Both the position numbers and the translations under genes were made by a program. From Prasinococcaceae sp. CCMP 1430 (lineage: Eukaryota > Prasinodermophyta > Palmophyllophyceae > Prasinococcales > Prasinococcaceae), in contig RQSC01000808.1 in assembly GCA_013416795.1 (NCBI GenBank), positions 12,626 to 45,219 on the forward strand: 32,594 nucleotides of DNA. Direction: 5' to 3'. Positions within the stretch are counted from its first letter, which is position 1; each line of letters starts with the position of its first letter. Below the pieces are notes generated by a model, which was given only the letters and a program-made list of their open reading frames with translations, was not told where the DNA came from and searched no databases. Positions 1-9,466 of this stretch are shown piece after piece.

Positions 1-1044
1 GCGCGGGCGCGCCCCGCGCTGCTGCCCTCGCTCCTGGCCTCGCTGCTGGCGCTCCTTTCCGCGGCCCGCCGAGCGCGCGCGCAGGGCTTCGCGCGCACCG
101 ACGACGCCGCCGGCGCGCCGCCCGCTCCGTTCGAGTACCAGCAGGACCCGTTCACGCGCTCGAGCGAGTACCCCTACAACGTGTGCAACCAGCTGCCGGG
201 CAACATCGGCGAAGATGCGGCCTCGTACGCCGAGACGTACAAGCGCGCCAAGGTGCGCGCGCGCGTGCTTGACCCCCGTCCTCGGTGTCCCGCGCGACGC
301 GGGGGAGGGGGAAGGGATCGGGGATGGGGGCGCCTTCGAAAGCGGAACGCAGAGAGAGAGAGAGAGGGAGAGAGCGCGCTCGACCCGCGCTCGCGGGGTG
401 CTGACGCCAGCCGCCGCCGCGCGCTCTCGCCCGCAGTGCGTGCCCATAGAGGCGGGCGAGCTGGAGTTTTGCGACGCGGTCGCGTACGACTCGTGCGTGC
501 GCATCCAGGAGTACTGGCGCTTCGACAACCTGGTGGCAATGCAGTACGACGCCGTGCTGCAGGAGTGGAAGGACACGCTGACCGCCAACGACCAGGCGGC
601 GCTCGTCGATCCGGGCTGCGACGCGGCCTTCAAGGCGTACTTCTGCTACGCGGCATTTCCCAAGTGCTGGGAGGTGCGCTCGCTCGCGCACGCGCCCGGC
701 CTCGCGCGCGCGCGCGTGCTCGGCGCAGCCAGCGCTGACACGCCCGCCGCCGGCGCGAGCGGCCACAGGGTGATATCGAGGGCGAGTACTGGGAGGTAAG
801 GGCGCCGACGCGCGCCGCGCGCACCCTCGCGAGCGCTGTGTTCGGCCGTGGCTGACTCCGGGATGCGCGCGCGGGCACGGCGCCGCCATCGCCGCGCGCT
901 CGCCACCCGCGCAGCTCCCGCTGTGCTTCGACTACTGCGTCGCAGCCAACGCGGCGTGCATTGGCAACCCCGAGGCAGCCAAGCGCGTCTGCCGCTCGCA
1001 GGTAGGCACGGGCCGCGTGAGCCCCGAGGGGCGAACCGACATCA
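1..1044. repeat. Direct duplication, copy A (1044 bp)
   Basis: These bases recur at 6041-7084 (offset 6040) with no difference that I can see, introns and an AG microsatellite included. Similarity stops abruptly after 1044 (g versus t), inside the intron that follows the last CRD exon. The left limit is the window edge, so the repeat may extend further left. Confidence 0.95.
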
Positions 1045-2709
1045 GCTGCGTGCGTGGCGGCGCGGCAGGCGGACTACGCGCGGATCGACGAGGACGCGTT
1101 CGCGGCCGAGGAGGCCGCCTTCTTCCACGCGCGCACACTGCGCCAGGAGTACGCAGCGTATCCCAAAGCCGCAGCGGACCCCTCGCGCGCGCTGCTCGCC
1201 GGTGCGGACGACGCCGAGGTGACGCGCCGCATAGGCAAGGGCTTCATGGACCGCGGCAGCATCAGCAGCTACGTGAAGGCGGGCGGGCCAGCGTTTAACT
1301 ACGCGCTGCAGAGGACGGGTTCCAACCTTTTCCAGACGGTGCGTGCCAAGCGAAGGAGTGGCCGCGCGAGCTATGAATGACGCGTAGGCTGATGTGCGCG
1401 CATCCCGGCGGAGGAGCTGGCGCGCGTGCCTGTCGTGGAGGCGATCTGACGGCGCGGGGCTGCTCTGAACACAACGCGACGCGCGTGCGTGCTTGCATTT
1501 AGCTCTTTTCGGCACACACGGGCATCGAGATGTACAACGCAGAGAAGCCCACAGCACCCATACCCTTCTATTGGCGCTCGCCGCTCGGCGAAGCGCACGT
1601 CAACCACCCAGGATGGAAGCACTTCCGCATCACCGAGACGCCCTGGCTAGAGGCAGGTGGCAACAGGCGTGAAAGGCGCAACCTGACCAACGACGTGCTC
1701 AAGTACAGGCCAAAGGTCGTGCCCGGCGGGCCTACCAACTTAGACGACCTCGAGGCGTATGCGCAGTTTGCCTTGTGCCGCGGCAAAATGCTCGAGTACG
1801 CCCTGTGCAGCCACGGCAAGTTCTCGCACCCAATCAAGTTCTACCTTGTGAGCGTCAAGTCGCCCGCGCGCTGGTTGTACTCGGTGATGCGCAATTGCCC
1901 TGACTGCCCGCAGTATGCCGCCGACGACGACAACGGCCTCGGCGCGGCTATGTTCCGTGGCAAGAGGGTAGGAGGGGTGCATGGCAGAAATCCGGCGCAG
2001 CAGCGCCCCGCGCGCTACGTGCAGCTGTGGAACGACTTCTACGGCCGCTGGCTGGACCTCGCTCGCTCCAACCCGGGGCGCGTGGCGATCGTGCGATATG
2101 AGGATATCATCGCCAACTGCCGCGGAGCAATTGAAACAGCTGCCCGAAAGGTGGGTGTGAAGTTCACGCCCACGGACGGCCTGCCAGCCACGCACAAGGG
2201 CCAGGGCTGTCACGGTGATGCCGGCCCATCGGGTGCGATATTCATGTCGGGCGGAAGGGACTTCAAGAGGGAATCAGAGAAGGTGAGCACGCGTGCGTGG
2301 GCAGGCGCGCGCGCGCGCCAGAGCGAGCGAGCGAGCACGTGTCTAACGCTGGTCCATCGGCCCTTCCCCCTCCGCCCTTGGTCCCGCGCGCCACACGCGC
2401 ACGTGCACACTCGCCCACTTTTGGTAGTACCTTGGCTGGAGCTGGATGAACGAGATGGACAAGCGCGGTGTGGAAGAGCTCGCCAAGCACGTCGATCGCG
2501 AGCTGATGGACGCGCTTGGCTACAACTCTACGGAGCTTGATGAGAACATTGCCCGCAAGCTTGGCAGAGCTGTGGCGGACGCAGCAGCAACGGAGGCCTC
2601 GGGAGTTCCTGTCGCGCACGATCGCATTCCGGCGACGTTTGCGCACCACAACACACAGTCTGGTCCCATTGCAAGCATGCGCCAGCGCTTCCAAGCCCAG
2701 CGCGGCTGA
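1..2709 (+). CDS. Secreted Frizzled-like CRD plus sulfotransferase protein (5' partial)
   Basis: Seven exons are inferred: <1-252, 437-673, 769-795, 915-1001, 1069-1338, 1503-2282, 2428-2709, all phase 0 with GT-AG introns (644 residues in window). No Met is present in frame, so the true start lies left of the window. Residues 6-28 form a Leu/Ala-rich signal-peptide-like segment ending ARA|Q. Residues about 64-200 hold 11 cysteines in a Frizzled-CRD pattern: CVPI, FC, SC, GC, YFCYAAFPKC, then PLCFDYC, AC, VC. A sulfotransferase domain follows: a PAPS-loop-like QRTGSNLFQTLF spans the exon 5/6 junction, then KSPARWLYSVMRNC and VAIVRYEDI match later family motifs. Such enzymes transfer sulfate from PAPS, usually in the Golgi lumen; the acceptor is unknown. 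CRDs bind lipids or Wnt-like ligands in animals. The CRD-sulfotransferase fusion rests on the 1002-1068 intron, exactly where the duplicated copy diverges, so one transcript is not proven. Confidence 0.7.
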
Positions 2710-3592
2710 CATGGAGCGCGCGCACATACGTGCCCACGCGACGCAGCGCGACGCAGCGCGTGCGCGAGCGAGCGCGGCACACTCGCACATCATCGCCCGA
2801 AATGAGCACCCATTACCGTGCATGAGCTCGCACCTCGACTCGCGCGTTCCCGTGAGCGCGCATCACCTCATGCTGTCGTGCATGCCCAAGGCCATGCCAC
2901 CGCCGCCCACGCTCAAATTCATGCCATCGTCACGTCCATCAGCCGTCGGCCATGCAGCACCATTGTCGTCGCCCAGAGCTCGCCTACCACGGGTGGTCCC
3001 CTCCCCCTGGCCAGTACCCTTTCCTCCGCTGAGCGTGGACCCGTGCTGACGCGCCGCTCGGCGCACACGCAGTGCGCCGCCGTGCCGGCTGGCCGGCAGG
3101 CTGGTCGGGGAACGCAGCAGGGCCGCATGCCCAGTTTGTCCATCTTCTACCCCATCAATGCGTCTCGAATCCCACCCGAATACTCTCCTCACGTCCAGAA
3201 ATGTGAATCGTTTTCCCGCCGAACTCGTGAGCGCTTGGCTTGCGCGGTCGGGTCGCCCGATGCGGAAGGCGGCGGGTGGGCCGCAGGCTCGCCCTCTGGA
3301 GAGCCCCCTCTCGGCCGGCGCGGGTCGCGCGGGCTGGCGTGGCGGCAGCAGGCCGGCCGGCGCCAGGGCCCGTCGGGGCGACCTCCTCGCCGCGATGTGG
3401 GAGAGGGGGACGGTGGCGCGGGGGCGCACGTGTTCCTGCCGCGCGCGTTCGCGCGCGCTGACGGCGGCGGCGGCGCGCCGTCGGGTGGCGGCGCGAGCGT
3501 GCGCCTGGTACAGTATGTACAACATACTTCCTTACGATACAGTACACGCGCGCCGCGGCAGGGGAGGGACCGCTGCGGCCCACAGTCGGCGC
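2710..3592. other. Intergenic 3' region between convergent genes
   Basis: This lies between the 3' ends of the sulfotransferase gene (+) and the CIMIP1-like gene (-). Long open frames exist on both strands, but they are arginine/alanine-rich GC artefacts without recognisable domains. An 11-base unit is repeated near 2738-2759. A small AT-rich island with a hairpin lies at 3508-3548. I see no gene here. Confidence 0.5.
3512..3528. other. Short inverted repeat (7-bp stem, 3-nt loop)
   Basis: AGTATGT-ACA-ACATACT is a perfect stem in an AT-rich patch of a strongly GC-rich context, about 65 bases beyond the stop codon of the minus-strand CIMIP1-like gene. It may be a 3'UTR hairpin; its function is unknown. 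Confidence 0.4.
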
Positions 3593-4006
3593 TCAGCGAA
3601 GCTTGCACTGCATGTTGGGGCCGAAGACTTCCAGCGTCTTTGTGTGGCGCCAGCCGATGGTCTGCGACGTTGTCACTGGCGCGCTGTACGCCTCTGTAGG
3701 CTTCTTCGAGTTGCTGTACGCCTTGCGCTGCGATGCCGACATGTACGTCTCCAGCTGCAGGCGAACGTTGCCCTTGGGGAGCGCGTCCTCGCGCACAGGC
3801 AGGGTGCGCTGAAGCGCATCGGCCGAGCCGTTGGCGATGGCCTCTCGCGACTGCGTCTCAAGGGACTCAGCGTCGCCAGACTCGCGGAGGAAGCCCCAGT
3901 CGCGGTTCCAGTTCTTGCTCGCGAGGAGCTCGCTGCGCACGCGCCCGCGCCAGTTGGCGTCCTCAATTATGGCCGTCGTCTCCTTCGCGGTGTTCGCGTT
4001 CGCCAT
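3593..4006 (-). CDS. CIMIP1: CIMIP1 / C20orf85-like ciliary microtubule inner protein
   Basis: A 137-residue intronless gene. The N-terminal half has DANWRGRVRSELLASKNW followed by WGFL, matching the W-(3)-R/H-V...W..WGFL signature of the C20orf85/LLC1 family. The C-terminal half has VTTSQTIGWR and TLEVFG, the family's TTSQ-IGWR...LE-FG block. Length fits the family (about 140 residues). These proteins bind the inner face of axonemal doublet microtubules, which implies a motile flagellum. The Met at 4006 was chosen because upstream in-frame residues are low-complexity and only the sequence from here resembles the family. It is divergent from another ciliary-type gene starting at 4412. Confidence 0.72.
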   Translation of the reverse strand: MANANTAKETTAIIEDANWRGRVRSELLASKNWNRDWGFLRESGDAESLETQSREAIANGSADALQRTLPVREDALPKGNVRLQLETYMSASQRKAYSNSKKPTEAYSAPVTTSQTIGWRHTKTLEVFGPNMQCKLR

Positions 4007-4411
4007 GGCCTTGAGGAAGGATGGAGAGGGGCGGGGAGCGCTGGGGGGTGAGGCGCGCGGCGCGCGCGCGCTCTGCCGTGCCGTCGTCCGTGCCACCGCT
4101 CCAACCGCGCGGACAGTAGGGCAGACCTCTCAGAAAAACGCCGTTTTTGGAACAGCGTCGGTTCAATGGCGTTCCCGGGCGCGCGCTGGGTGGATGGGGG
4201 TGGGGGTGGGGTAGGGGCAGCGGGCGCGCCAGAGGGCGGCAAGCGCGCGCGTCGCGCGTGGCGCCGCGTTCAAGGGCGGGGTCCACCACCACCGCCGCCA
4301 CCGCCACCACCCCACGCGCGCCGCCCTGCTTCGACTGCACCCCTCCGGTTGCTCCTGAGCCCGGGGCGGCCGGGCGGCGGCGCGCGGGTGCGCGGCTAGG
4401 CGCGAGCTGCG
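4007..4411. promoter_or_regulatory. Shared upstream region of two ciliary-type genes
   Basis: 405 bases separate the starts of the CIMIP1-like (-) and TSNAXIP1-like (+) genes, so both promoters must lie here or overlap it. It contains a perfect 7-1-7 inverted repeat (AAAAACG-C-CGTTTTT) at 4134-4148 and a CCACC/CCGCC-rich stretch at about 4285-4315. I did not find a clear RFX X-box by eye. Confidence 0.4.
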
Positions 4412-6040
4412 ATGTTCAAGCTGCGGAGCGTGCCGCGTGTGCCAATCGTGCCTGTCGAGGGCGTGCATGAGCGGCTACAGGGGTCGACTGCATTGAGAAA
4501 GACGGGGGCCAAGGGTGGCGCGCGGGATGGCGATGGCAGCTCGCTCGCGCCGGGCATCGCTGCGCGCGGATGGCAGGTGCAAGCGGAGGAATATCTGAAG
4601 GACGCGGCTGGCGGACGGTATCGCTCGACGGCCGTGCGCGCCGAGGTGCGCCTGATGGAGGCTCTGCAGCGGCAGCCGCCTAACACTGCCGAGGGGAGCG
4701 GTGGCGATGAGGGCGGGGAGAGGCCAGATGCCTACCGCACAGCCGTGTGCGCGCAGATGCTCACTGAATTGTGCTCCATCGCGGGGCCGTTCACAGGCGT
4801 GCTCGGCACCATACGCGACGAGCTCGTCAAGGCCATTTACTCAGAGTACTACCTGTCCACCAGCGGCGCGCTACACTTCGATCAGGTGCGGGGTGCGGGC
4901 TGTGTAGGGTCAGGTTGAAGCTTGCGCGCGCGCGAGCGCACCTGACTTGGGTGCACACACTTGCACGGTGTCCCTCTGGACGCGCGCGCCTCCATACCTA
5001 CCCACCCACCCACCCACCCGCCCACCACCACCACGCTACACGCATACCGATAGGTCCCGCACTTTGTCGTGGTGGGCAAGCTTGAGAATGATCTAGCAGA
5101 GATGGAGGCGACGCGGGACGCGTGGCGTCGGGAGCTCTTGGAGCACCAAAACGGCGTGGCGGCCATCGAGGGGCGACTGAGGGCGTTGGACGCGCGCGCA
5201 GCTGAACAGGACAGCACCATTGCCGAGCTGCGCACGGCCCTCGCCGAGGCTACCGAGCGATACGCTGCCTCCAAGGCGGAGGCCAAGACTTCGCGCGATG
5301 AGGCGAAGCGTGCGAGACGTGAGCTGCTCTCTGCAAAGGAGGCCATCGCGCGCGAGAGTCGCGGCACTAATCGCGACGGCTTTGTGGACGTCGCGGAGCA
5401 CGAGGCAATGCGCGAAGCGCTGCACGAAGCGCAGCGCGAGCTCGCAAAGGCGCTCGCAATGGCCAGCAGCCGCAGGGCCTTTGATGAGAACGCGCTCCAG
5501 TCGACCGAAGCCGCGCAGGAGCTCGAGTCGCTGCGCGAGGAGCGCGACAGCCTCAGGGAGGTGGTAGAAAGGATGGCTGCGTCTGGTCGCGACAGCATGG
5601 ATGTACCGACGCGCGAAGAGCTGAAGCACCAGACCGCCGCGCTCGAAGCCACCAAGGCGGAGCTCGAAACTGTGCGCGCGGAGATTGAGGCGCTGCGCTC
5701 GGGGCGAACCACCGCCGAGGGTGCGCTCGACGAGGCGAAGGAGCTGCTGGCGCCCGAGCCCGACTGCGTCGCCAGGGCTTCAGCGGCAGCGGCGGCCAGC
5801 GGCGACGCAGGCAATGACGGCGGCGGCAGCGGTGCCAGAAATCCTGGCCTAGAGCTGACGGGCAAGGTGGGTGCGTCCGAGGCCTCGGGAACGGCTCTCG
5901 GGACGCCCGGGGATGCCGCGGGAGCGCTCGCGCCGGGCAACTTGCCGGCGGTCGCGTGAGCGCATTGCTAAATTACGCAGGTTTGGTATCGCGACGAGCG
6001 CACGCGCGCGTTCGAAACGCGCGCGCTCGGGCGCGCGCGC
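4412..6040 (+). CDS. TSNAXIP1-like coiled-coil protein, 3' end chimeric or uncertain
   Basis: Exons 4412-4885, 5054-5866 and probably 5981 onward, all phase 0. After MFKLRSVPRVPIVPVEG, residues about 55-165 resemble the TSNAXIP1 N-terminal domain, including AGPFTGVLGTIRDELVKAIY and, across the first splice, HFVVVGKLENDL. A long Glu/Lys/Arg/Ala coiled coil follows (about 170-395). Intron 1 (4886-5053) carries a CCCA repeat near 5000-5020. Family members are linked to cilia and sperm; the exact role here is unknown. Two 3' ends are possible. Read-through of a donor-like GTGGGTG at 5867 gives a stop at 5957-5959. Splicing to the acceptor at 5980 gives VWYRDERTRAFETRALG and then runs in frame, without a stop, into the duplicated CRD exon at 6041. 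The original C-terminal exon is probably cut by that junction. Confidence 0.55.
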
Positions 6041-7084
6041 GCGCGGGCGCGCCCCGCGCTGCTGCCCTCGCTCCTGGCCTCGCTGCTGGCGCTCCTTTCC
6101 GCGGCCCGCCGAGCGCGCGCGCAGGGCTTCGCGCGCACCGACGACGCCGCCGGCGCGCCGCCCGCTCCGTTCGAGTACCAGCAGGACCCGTTCACGCGCT
6201 CGAGCGAGTACCCCTACAACGTGTGCAACCAGCTGCCGGGCAACATCGGCGAAGATGCGGCCTCGTACGCCGAGACGTACAAGCGCGCCAAGGTGCGCGC
6301 GCGCGTGCTTGACCCCCGTCCTCGGTGTCCCGCGCGACGCGGGGGAGGGGGAAGGGATCGGGGATGGGGGCGCCTTCGAAAGCGGAACGCAGAGAGAGAG
6401 AGAGAGGGAGAGAGCGCGCTCGACCCGCGCTCGCGGGGTGCTGACGCCAGCCGCCGCCGCGCGCTCTCGCCCGCAGTGCGTGCCCATAGAGGCGGGCGAG
6501 CTGGAGTTTTGCGACGCGGTCGCGTACGACTCGTGCGTGCGCATCCAGGAGTACTGGCGCTTCGACAACCTGGTGGCAATGCAGTACGACGCCGTGCTGC
6601 AGGAGTGGAAGGACACGCTGACCGCCAACGACCAGGCGGCGCTCGTCGATCCGGGCTGCGACGCGGCCTTCAAGGCGTACTTCTGCTACGCGGCATTTCC
6701 CAAGTGCTGGGAGGTGCGCTCGCTCGCGCACGCGCCCGGCCTCGCGCGCGCGCGCGTGCTCGGCGCAGCCAGCGCTGACACGCCCGCCGCCGGCGCGAGC
6801 GGCCACAGGGTGATATCGAGGGCGAGTACTGGGAGGTAAGGGCGCCGACGCGCGCCGCGCGCACCCTCGCGAGCGCTGTGTTCGGCCGTGGCTGACTCCG
6901 GGATGCGCGCGCGGGCACGGCGCCGCCATCGCCGCGCGCTCGCCACCCGCGCAGCTCCCGCTGTGCTTCGACTACTGCGTCGCAGCCAACGCGGCGTGCA
7001 TTGGCAACCCCGAGGCAGCCAAGCGCGTCTGCCGCTCGCAGGTAGGCACGGGCCGCGTGAGCCCCGAGGGGCGAACCGACATCA
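6041..7084. repeat. Direct duplication, copy B (1044 bp)
   Basis: Second copy of 1-1044. The left junction sits in a GC-dinucleotide tract (about 6019-6050). The right junction is 43 bases past the donor-like gtaggc at 7042. Intronic sequence is identical to copy A, so the duplication is extremely recent, gene-converted, or an assembly artefact. Confidence 0.95.
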
Positions 7085-7185
7085 TCTGCATGAGCTGTGC
7101 GTCCGGGCTGGTGGCCAAGCTGCGCGCGCATGCGCTGCTCGCCGCGCTCTTCGCGGCGGCCGCCTCGGCGATGCTGCCGCCTTGA
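6041..7185 (+). CDS. Second Frizzled-like CRD copy with an alternative hydrophobic C-terminus
   Basis: Exons 6041-6292, 6477-6713, 6809-6835 and 6955-7041 are identical to the CRD exons at 1-1001. No in-frame ATG precedes the signal-peptide-like segment; the reading frame comes straight from the coiled-coil gene. After 7041 the duplication ends, and reading through the donor-like GTAGGC gives about 47 further residues with CMSCASGLVAKLRAH, then ALLAALFAAAASAMLPP and a stop at 7183-7185. That tail (small residues, spacer, hydrophobic end) resembles a GPI-anchor or tail-anchor signal. Alternatively the intron is spliced to a distant acceptor such as 7266. It could be a real GPI-type CRD protein lacking its start, a chimeric gene, or an assembly product. 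Confidence 0.45.
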
Positions 7186-7419
7186 GAGTGCGCCGGGGTT
7201 GGCGGGGATGGGCCGTGTATTCTACCTGTGAATGTAAATCCCACTGCAATTGTTGTACTGTACACACAGACACGACCCGACGAGCACTGAAGGTGGCCGA
7301 GGGACGCTCCCCCTCGTGCGCCACGCGCGCGCGCGTGTTTGTGCGTGCAAAGAATGGGGGGAGAGCGGCGCGCGCGCCGTCGCCACCAGCCGCTGTGTGC
7401 GCGCCCGCGCGCACGTTGC
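7186..7419. other. Convergent 3' flanks
   Basis: The 3' sequences of the CRD copy (+) and MINDY-4 gene (-). An AT-richer segment (about 7215-7280) contains TGTAA at 7233-7237, which could be a poly(A) signal of the green-algal TGTAA type. No gene is seen. Confidence 0.35.
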
Positions 7420-9312
7420 CTACAGAATGGGATCTGTCCCATTCCAGTCCACAGTGAGCGCCTGCCCCCAGCGCGTGGCGATCACGCGCTCGAGCGGCGG
7501 CGAGTCGTCGGTCGTGTCGGCTGCGCCGTGGCACGCGCGCACGCCAAGGAGACACGCACGCACGAGGGGGGAGAAGCGTGTCAGCACCGGCGGCGCACGC
7601 GCGCGCACTCGCGAGACGCAGTGAGTGGCGCACGCACCTCCCCCGTGCCTGACGCTGAGGCGTATGGGCTCGTCTTGACGAGCGAGCCCGTCGTAGTATA
7701 GCAGCTCTGCCGGCGCAGAGCAGTCGTCGGCGCGCGTGGACGCGTCGGCCGCCCAGAGCACAGTGAAGTGCGACTCGGAGCACACCACCCAGATCGGGCT
7801 GAGCGCGCGCTTCAGGTGGGCACCAACCTCGACGTATTTGAACCACTCGAAGAGCGTGAGGAAACCGACCGCCGACCGTCGGTCCACGCCGCGCATCACC
7901 ATTGGCCCGCTCTCCCCCCCCAGATCCACCCGGCGCTCGCCGTCGTGCACGCCCGCGCGCGCGCGCCCGACGACGAGTAGGTTTACGAGCTCCTGCGTGC
8001 AGTAGCCGTGCGCGCCCACAAGGCTCCCCTCAGGCTCATCCATGTCGTTGCGCGCATCCTCCACGCCGCGGCTGAGCAGCACGCTCAGCACCAGCAGCAG
8101 GAGGCCGTGGCCGCGCGCCTCGCCCCAGCCGCCGTGCGACAGCTGCTCCAACGCGCGCGCACGCGCGGCCGCGCGCGTGCTGCACGTGTGCGCGCGCGCG
8201 CACGCAAGAACTGAGTCGAAGTCCGCCTCGCCGTCGAAGGCGCGAGGAGAGGATACGAGCACGCACGCACCACCCTTGGTTGAGGCCGCCTGCTCGAGAA
8301 TGTGCGCGACCGCGCCCGCCAGCGCCTCCAGCTGCGCGCTCGCGCCGAGCTCGCCTGTCGCCGCCGCCGATTGGGTCGCTCCCGCTCCAAGCTCGCGCAA
8401 CACGTACGCCTGCAGCGCTGCCAGCACGCCACACGGGCCACCCTGCGCCTGCACGAGGCCGTACTTTAGCCCCGTCTTCTCGCAGAAGTACAGCCCCTGT
8501 CGCCACGACGGCCCGCCCCAGCCTCGGTTGGTCGCCGCCGCCGACGAGCCGCGCGCTCCGAAGAGGAGCGCCTTGGCGGCGCGCGCGGAGGTCACCGAGA
8601 GCGCTTCGACATCGGCGTCAGCGCCACCTGGGGCACCGGGGGCCGCGCCGAAGGCGGGCGCGGGCTTGCTCGAGCCGAGGCCGAGGCCTGCAGCCGTCGG
8701 TGCGCGCACATCGAACGCGCCAGCAGCAGGCGCGGGCGCCTCGTCGAAGTCGTCGTCAGCGTCCTCGATGACCAGCGCCTCGTCGACACGGGCCTGTAGC
8801 GTCCTCTTGTACCCCGGGGCGGGAGCGGGGCCGCGCGTCCCCGGCGCGTGTGCCAGCGCGCTGCTCGGGCGCAGCAGCGAGGCGGCGCGTCCAGCGGAGG
8901 CGTCGCCCGCCGTCGGGACGCCCGAGACGCTCCACGAGGCAGTGCGCACGGGCACCGGCGGCCGCACGGGCGCGGGCCCATCAGACGCAAGCTGCTCGGA
9001 AGCCTGAGCCTTGTCCTTGTCGCTCGTGGCGGCCTCCTTGGTCGTGTCCATACCGGCCACTTTGGACGCCAGGTGCTCGCAGATGACGTCTAGCAGCGTG
9101 GGCAGCGTATCGGCCGGCGCGCGCTGCTTGTTGCGCCTGAGCTGTGCAGATAGGCCGATACGCTTGGCGACATCCGAGCTCCGGCTGAGCGCACCGGTTG
9201 CACGCGGCCGCGCCGCCTCGAAGGCCTCGGCCACCTCCGCGAGCGAGGGCGAGCGCGCCAGGTACTCGCGCACGAGCGCCTCGGAGAGCTCGCCCGTTGC
9301 TCGCCCGGCCAT
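7420..9312 (-). CDS. MINDY4: MINDY-4 (FAM188B)-type deubiquitinase
   Basis: Two exons, 7638-9312 and 7420-7520, joined over a 117-bp in-frame intron (GTGCGT...GCAG); 591 residues. The N-terminus (ALVREYLARSPS... ARPR) resembles the N-terminal region of MINDY-4. A disordered Ala/Pro/acidic linker covers about 75-255. The catalytic domain (DUF4205 type) starts near 265 with GLKYGLVQAQGGPCGVLAAL, which puts the probable nucleophile at Cys294. GAHGYCTQELVNLL and IWVVCSESHFTVLW follow, with the probable catalytic His515. The end WNGTDPIL is the family's conserved C-terminus and fixes the last exon. Members cleave K48-linked ubiquitin chains; activity here is inferred. It is divergent from the ABC1 kinase. 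Confidence 0.88.
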   Translation of the reverse strand: MAGRATGELSEALVREYLARSPSLAEVAEAFEAARPRATGALSRSSDVAKRIGLSAQLRRNKQRAPADTLPTLLDVICEHLASKVAGMDTTKEAATSDKDKAQASEQLASDGPAPVRPPVPVRTASWSVSGVPTAGDASAGRAASLLRPSSALAHAPGTRGPAPAPGYKRTLQARVDEALVIEDADDDFDEAPAPAAGAFDVRAPTAAGLGLGSSKPAPAFGAAPGAPGGADADVEALSVTSARAAKALLFGARGSSAAATNRGWGGPSWRQGLYFCEKTGLKYGLVQAQGGPCGVLAALQAYVLRELGAGATQSAAATGELGASAQLEALAGAVAHILEQAASTKGGACVLVSSPRAFDGEADFDSVLACARAHTCSTRAAARARALEQLSHGGWGEARGHGLLLLVLSVLLSRGVEDARNDMDEPEGSLVGAHGYCTQELVNLLVVGRARAGVHDGERRVDLGGESGPMVMRGVDRRSAVGFLTLFEWFKYVEVGAHLKRALSPIWVVCSESHFTVLWAADASTRADDCSAPAELLYYDGLARQDEPIRLSVRHGGGACATHCVSRVRARAPPVLTRFSPLVRACLLGVRACHGAADTTDDSPPLERVIATRWGQALTVDWNGTDPIL

Positions 9313-9431
9313 CGCCGGAGCGACGAGCGGGCGAGCAGGCGCGAGGGGGCGAGCGAAGACGAAAGCGCGCGCAGGTGTGTGTGTGTGTGTGTGTGTGTGT
9401 GTTGGGGTGGTGGGGGGTGAAAGGAAGCTGC

Positions 9432-9466
<35 letters not shown>

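Noticed and set aside
1957-1999. Possible mini-intron (GTAGGAGG...GCGCAG) in the sulfotransferase exon
   Set aside because: At about 33 bases it is far shorter than other introns here, it lacks CTGAC, and the frame stays open through it.
2818-4051. Several 220-300-codon open frames between the sulfotransferase and CIMIP1-like genes
   Set aside because: They overlap each other on both strands, show only GC-driven composition and have no motif or splice-supported continuation.
4160-4185. GGTTCAATGG resembling a tRNA B box
   Set aside because: No matching A box, acceptor stem or cloverleaf could be drawn around it.
4995-5030. CCCA-type repeat resembling a telomeric or CRISPR-like array
   Set aside because: Only a few short units inside a normal intron; this is a microsatellite, not a telomere or spaced array.
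4882-5940. 352-codon Ser/Ala-rich open frame on the minus strand
   Set aside because: It is the mirror of the coiled-coil exon: Glu/Arg/Ala codons read backwards give Ser/Ala/Arg. There is no domain.
1-7185. The duplication as a transposon or LTR pair
   Set aside because: The repeated segment consists of host-type exons and introns; no terminal inverted repeats, target-site duplications, transposase or reverse transcriptase lie between the copies.
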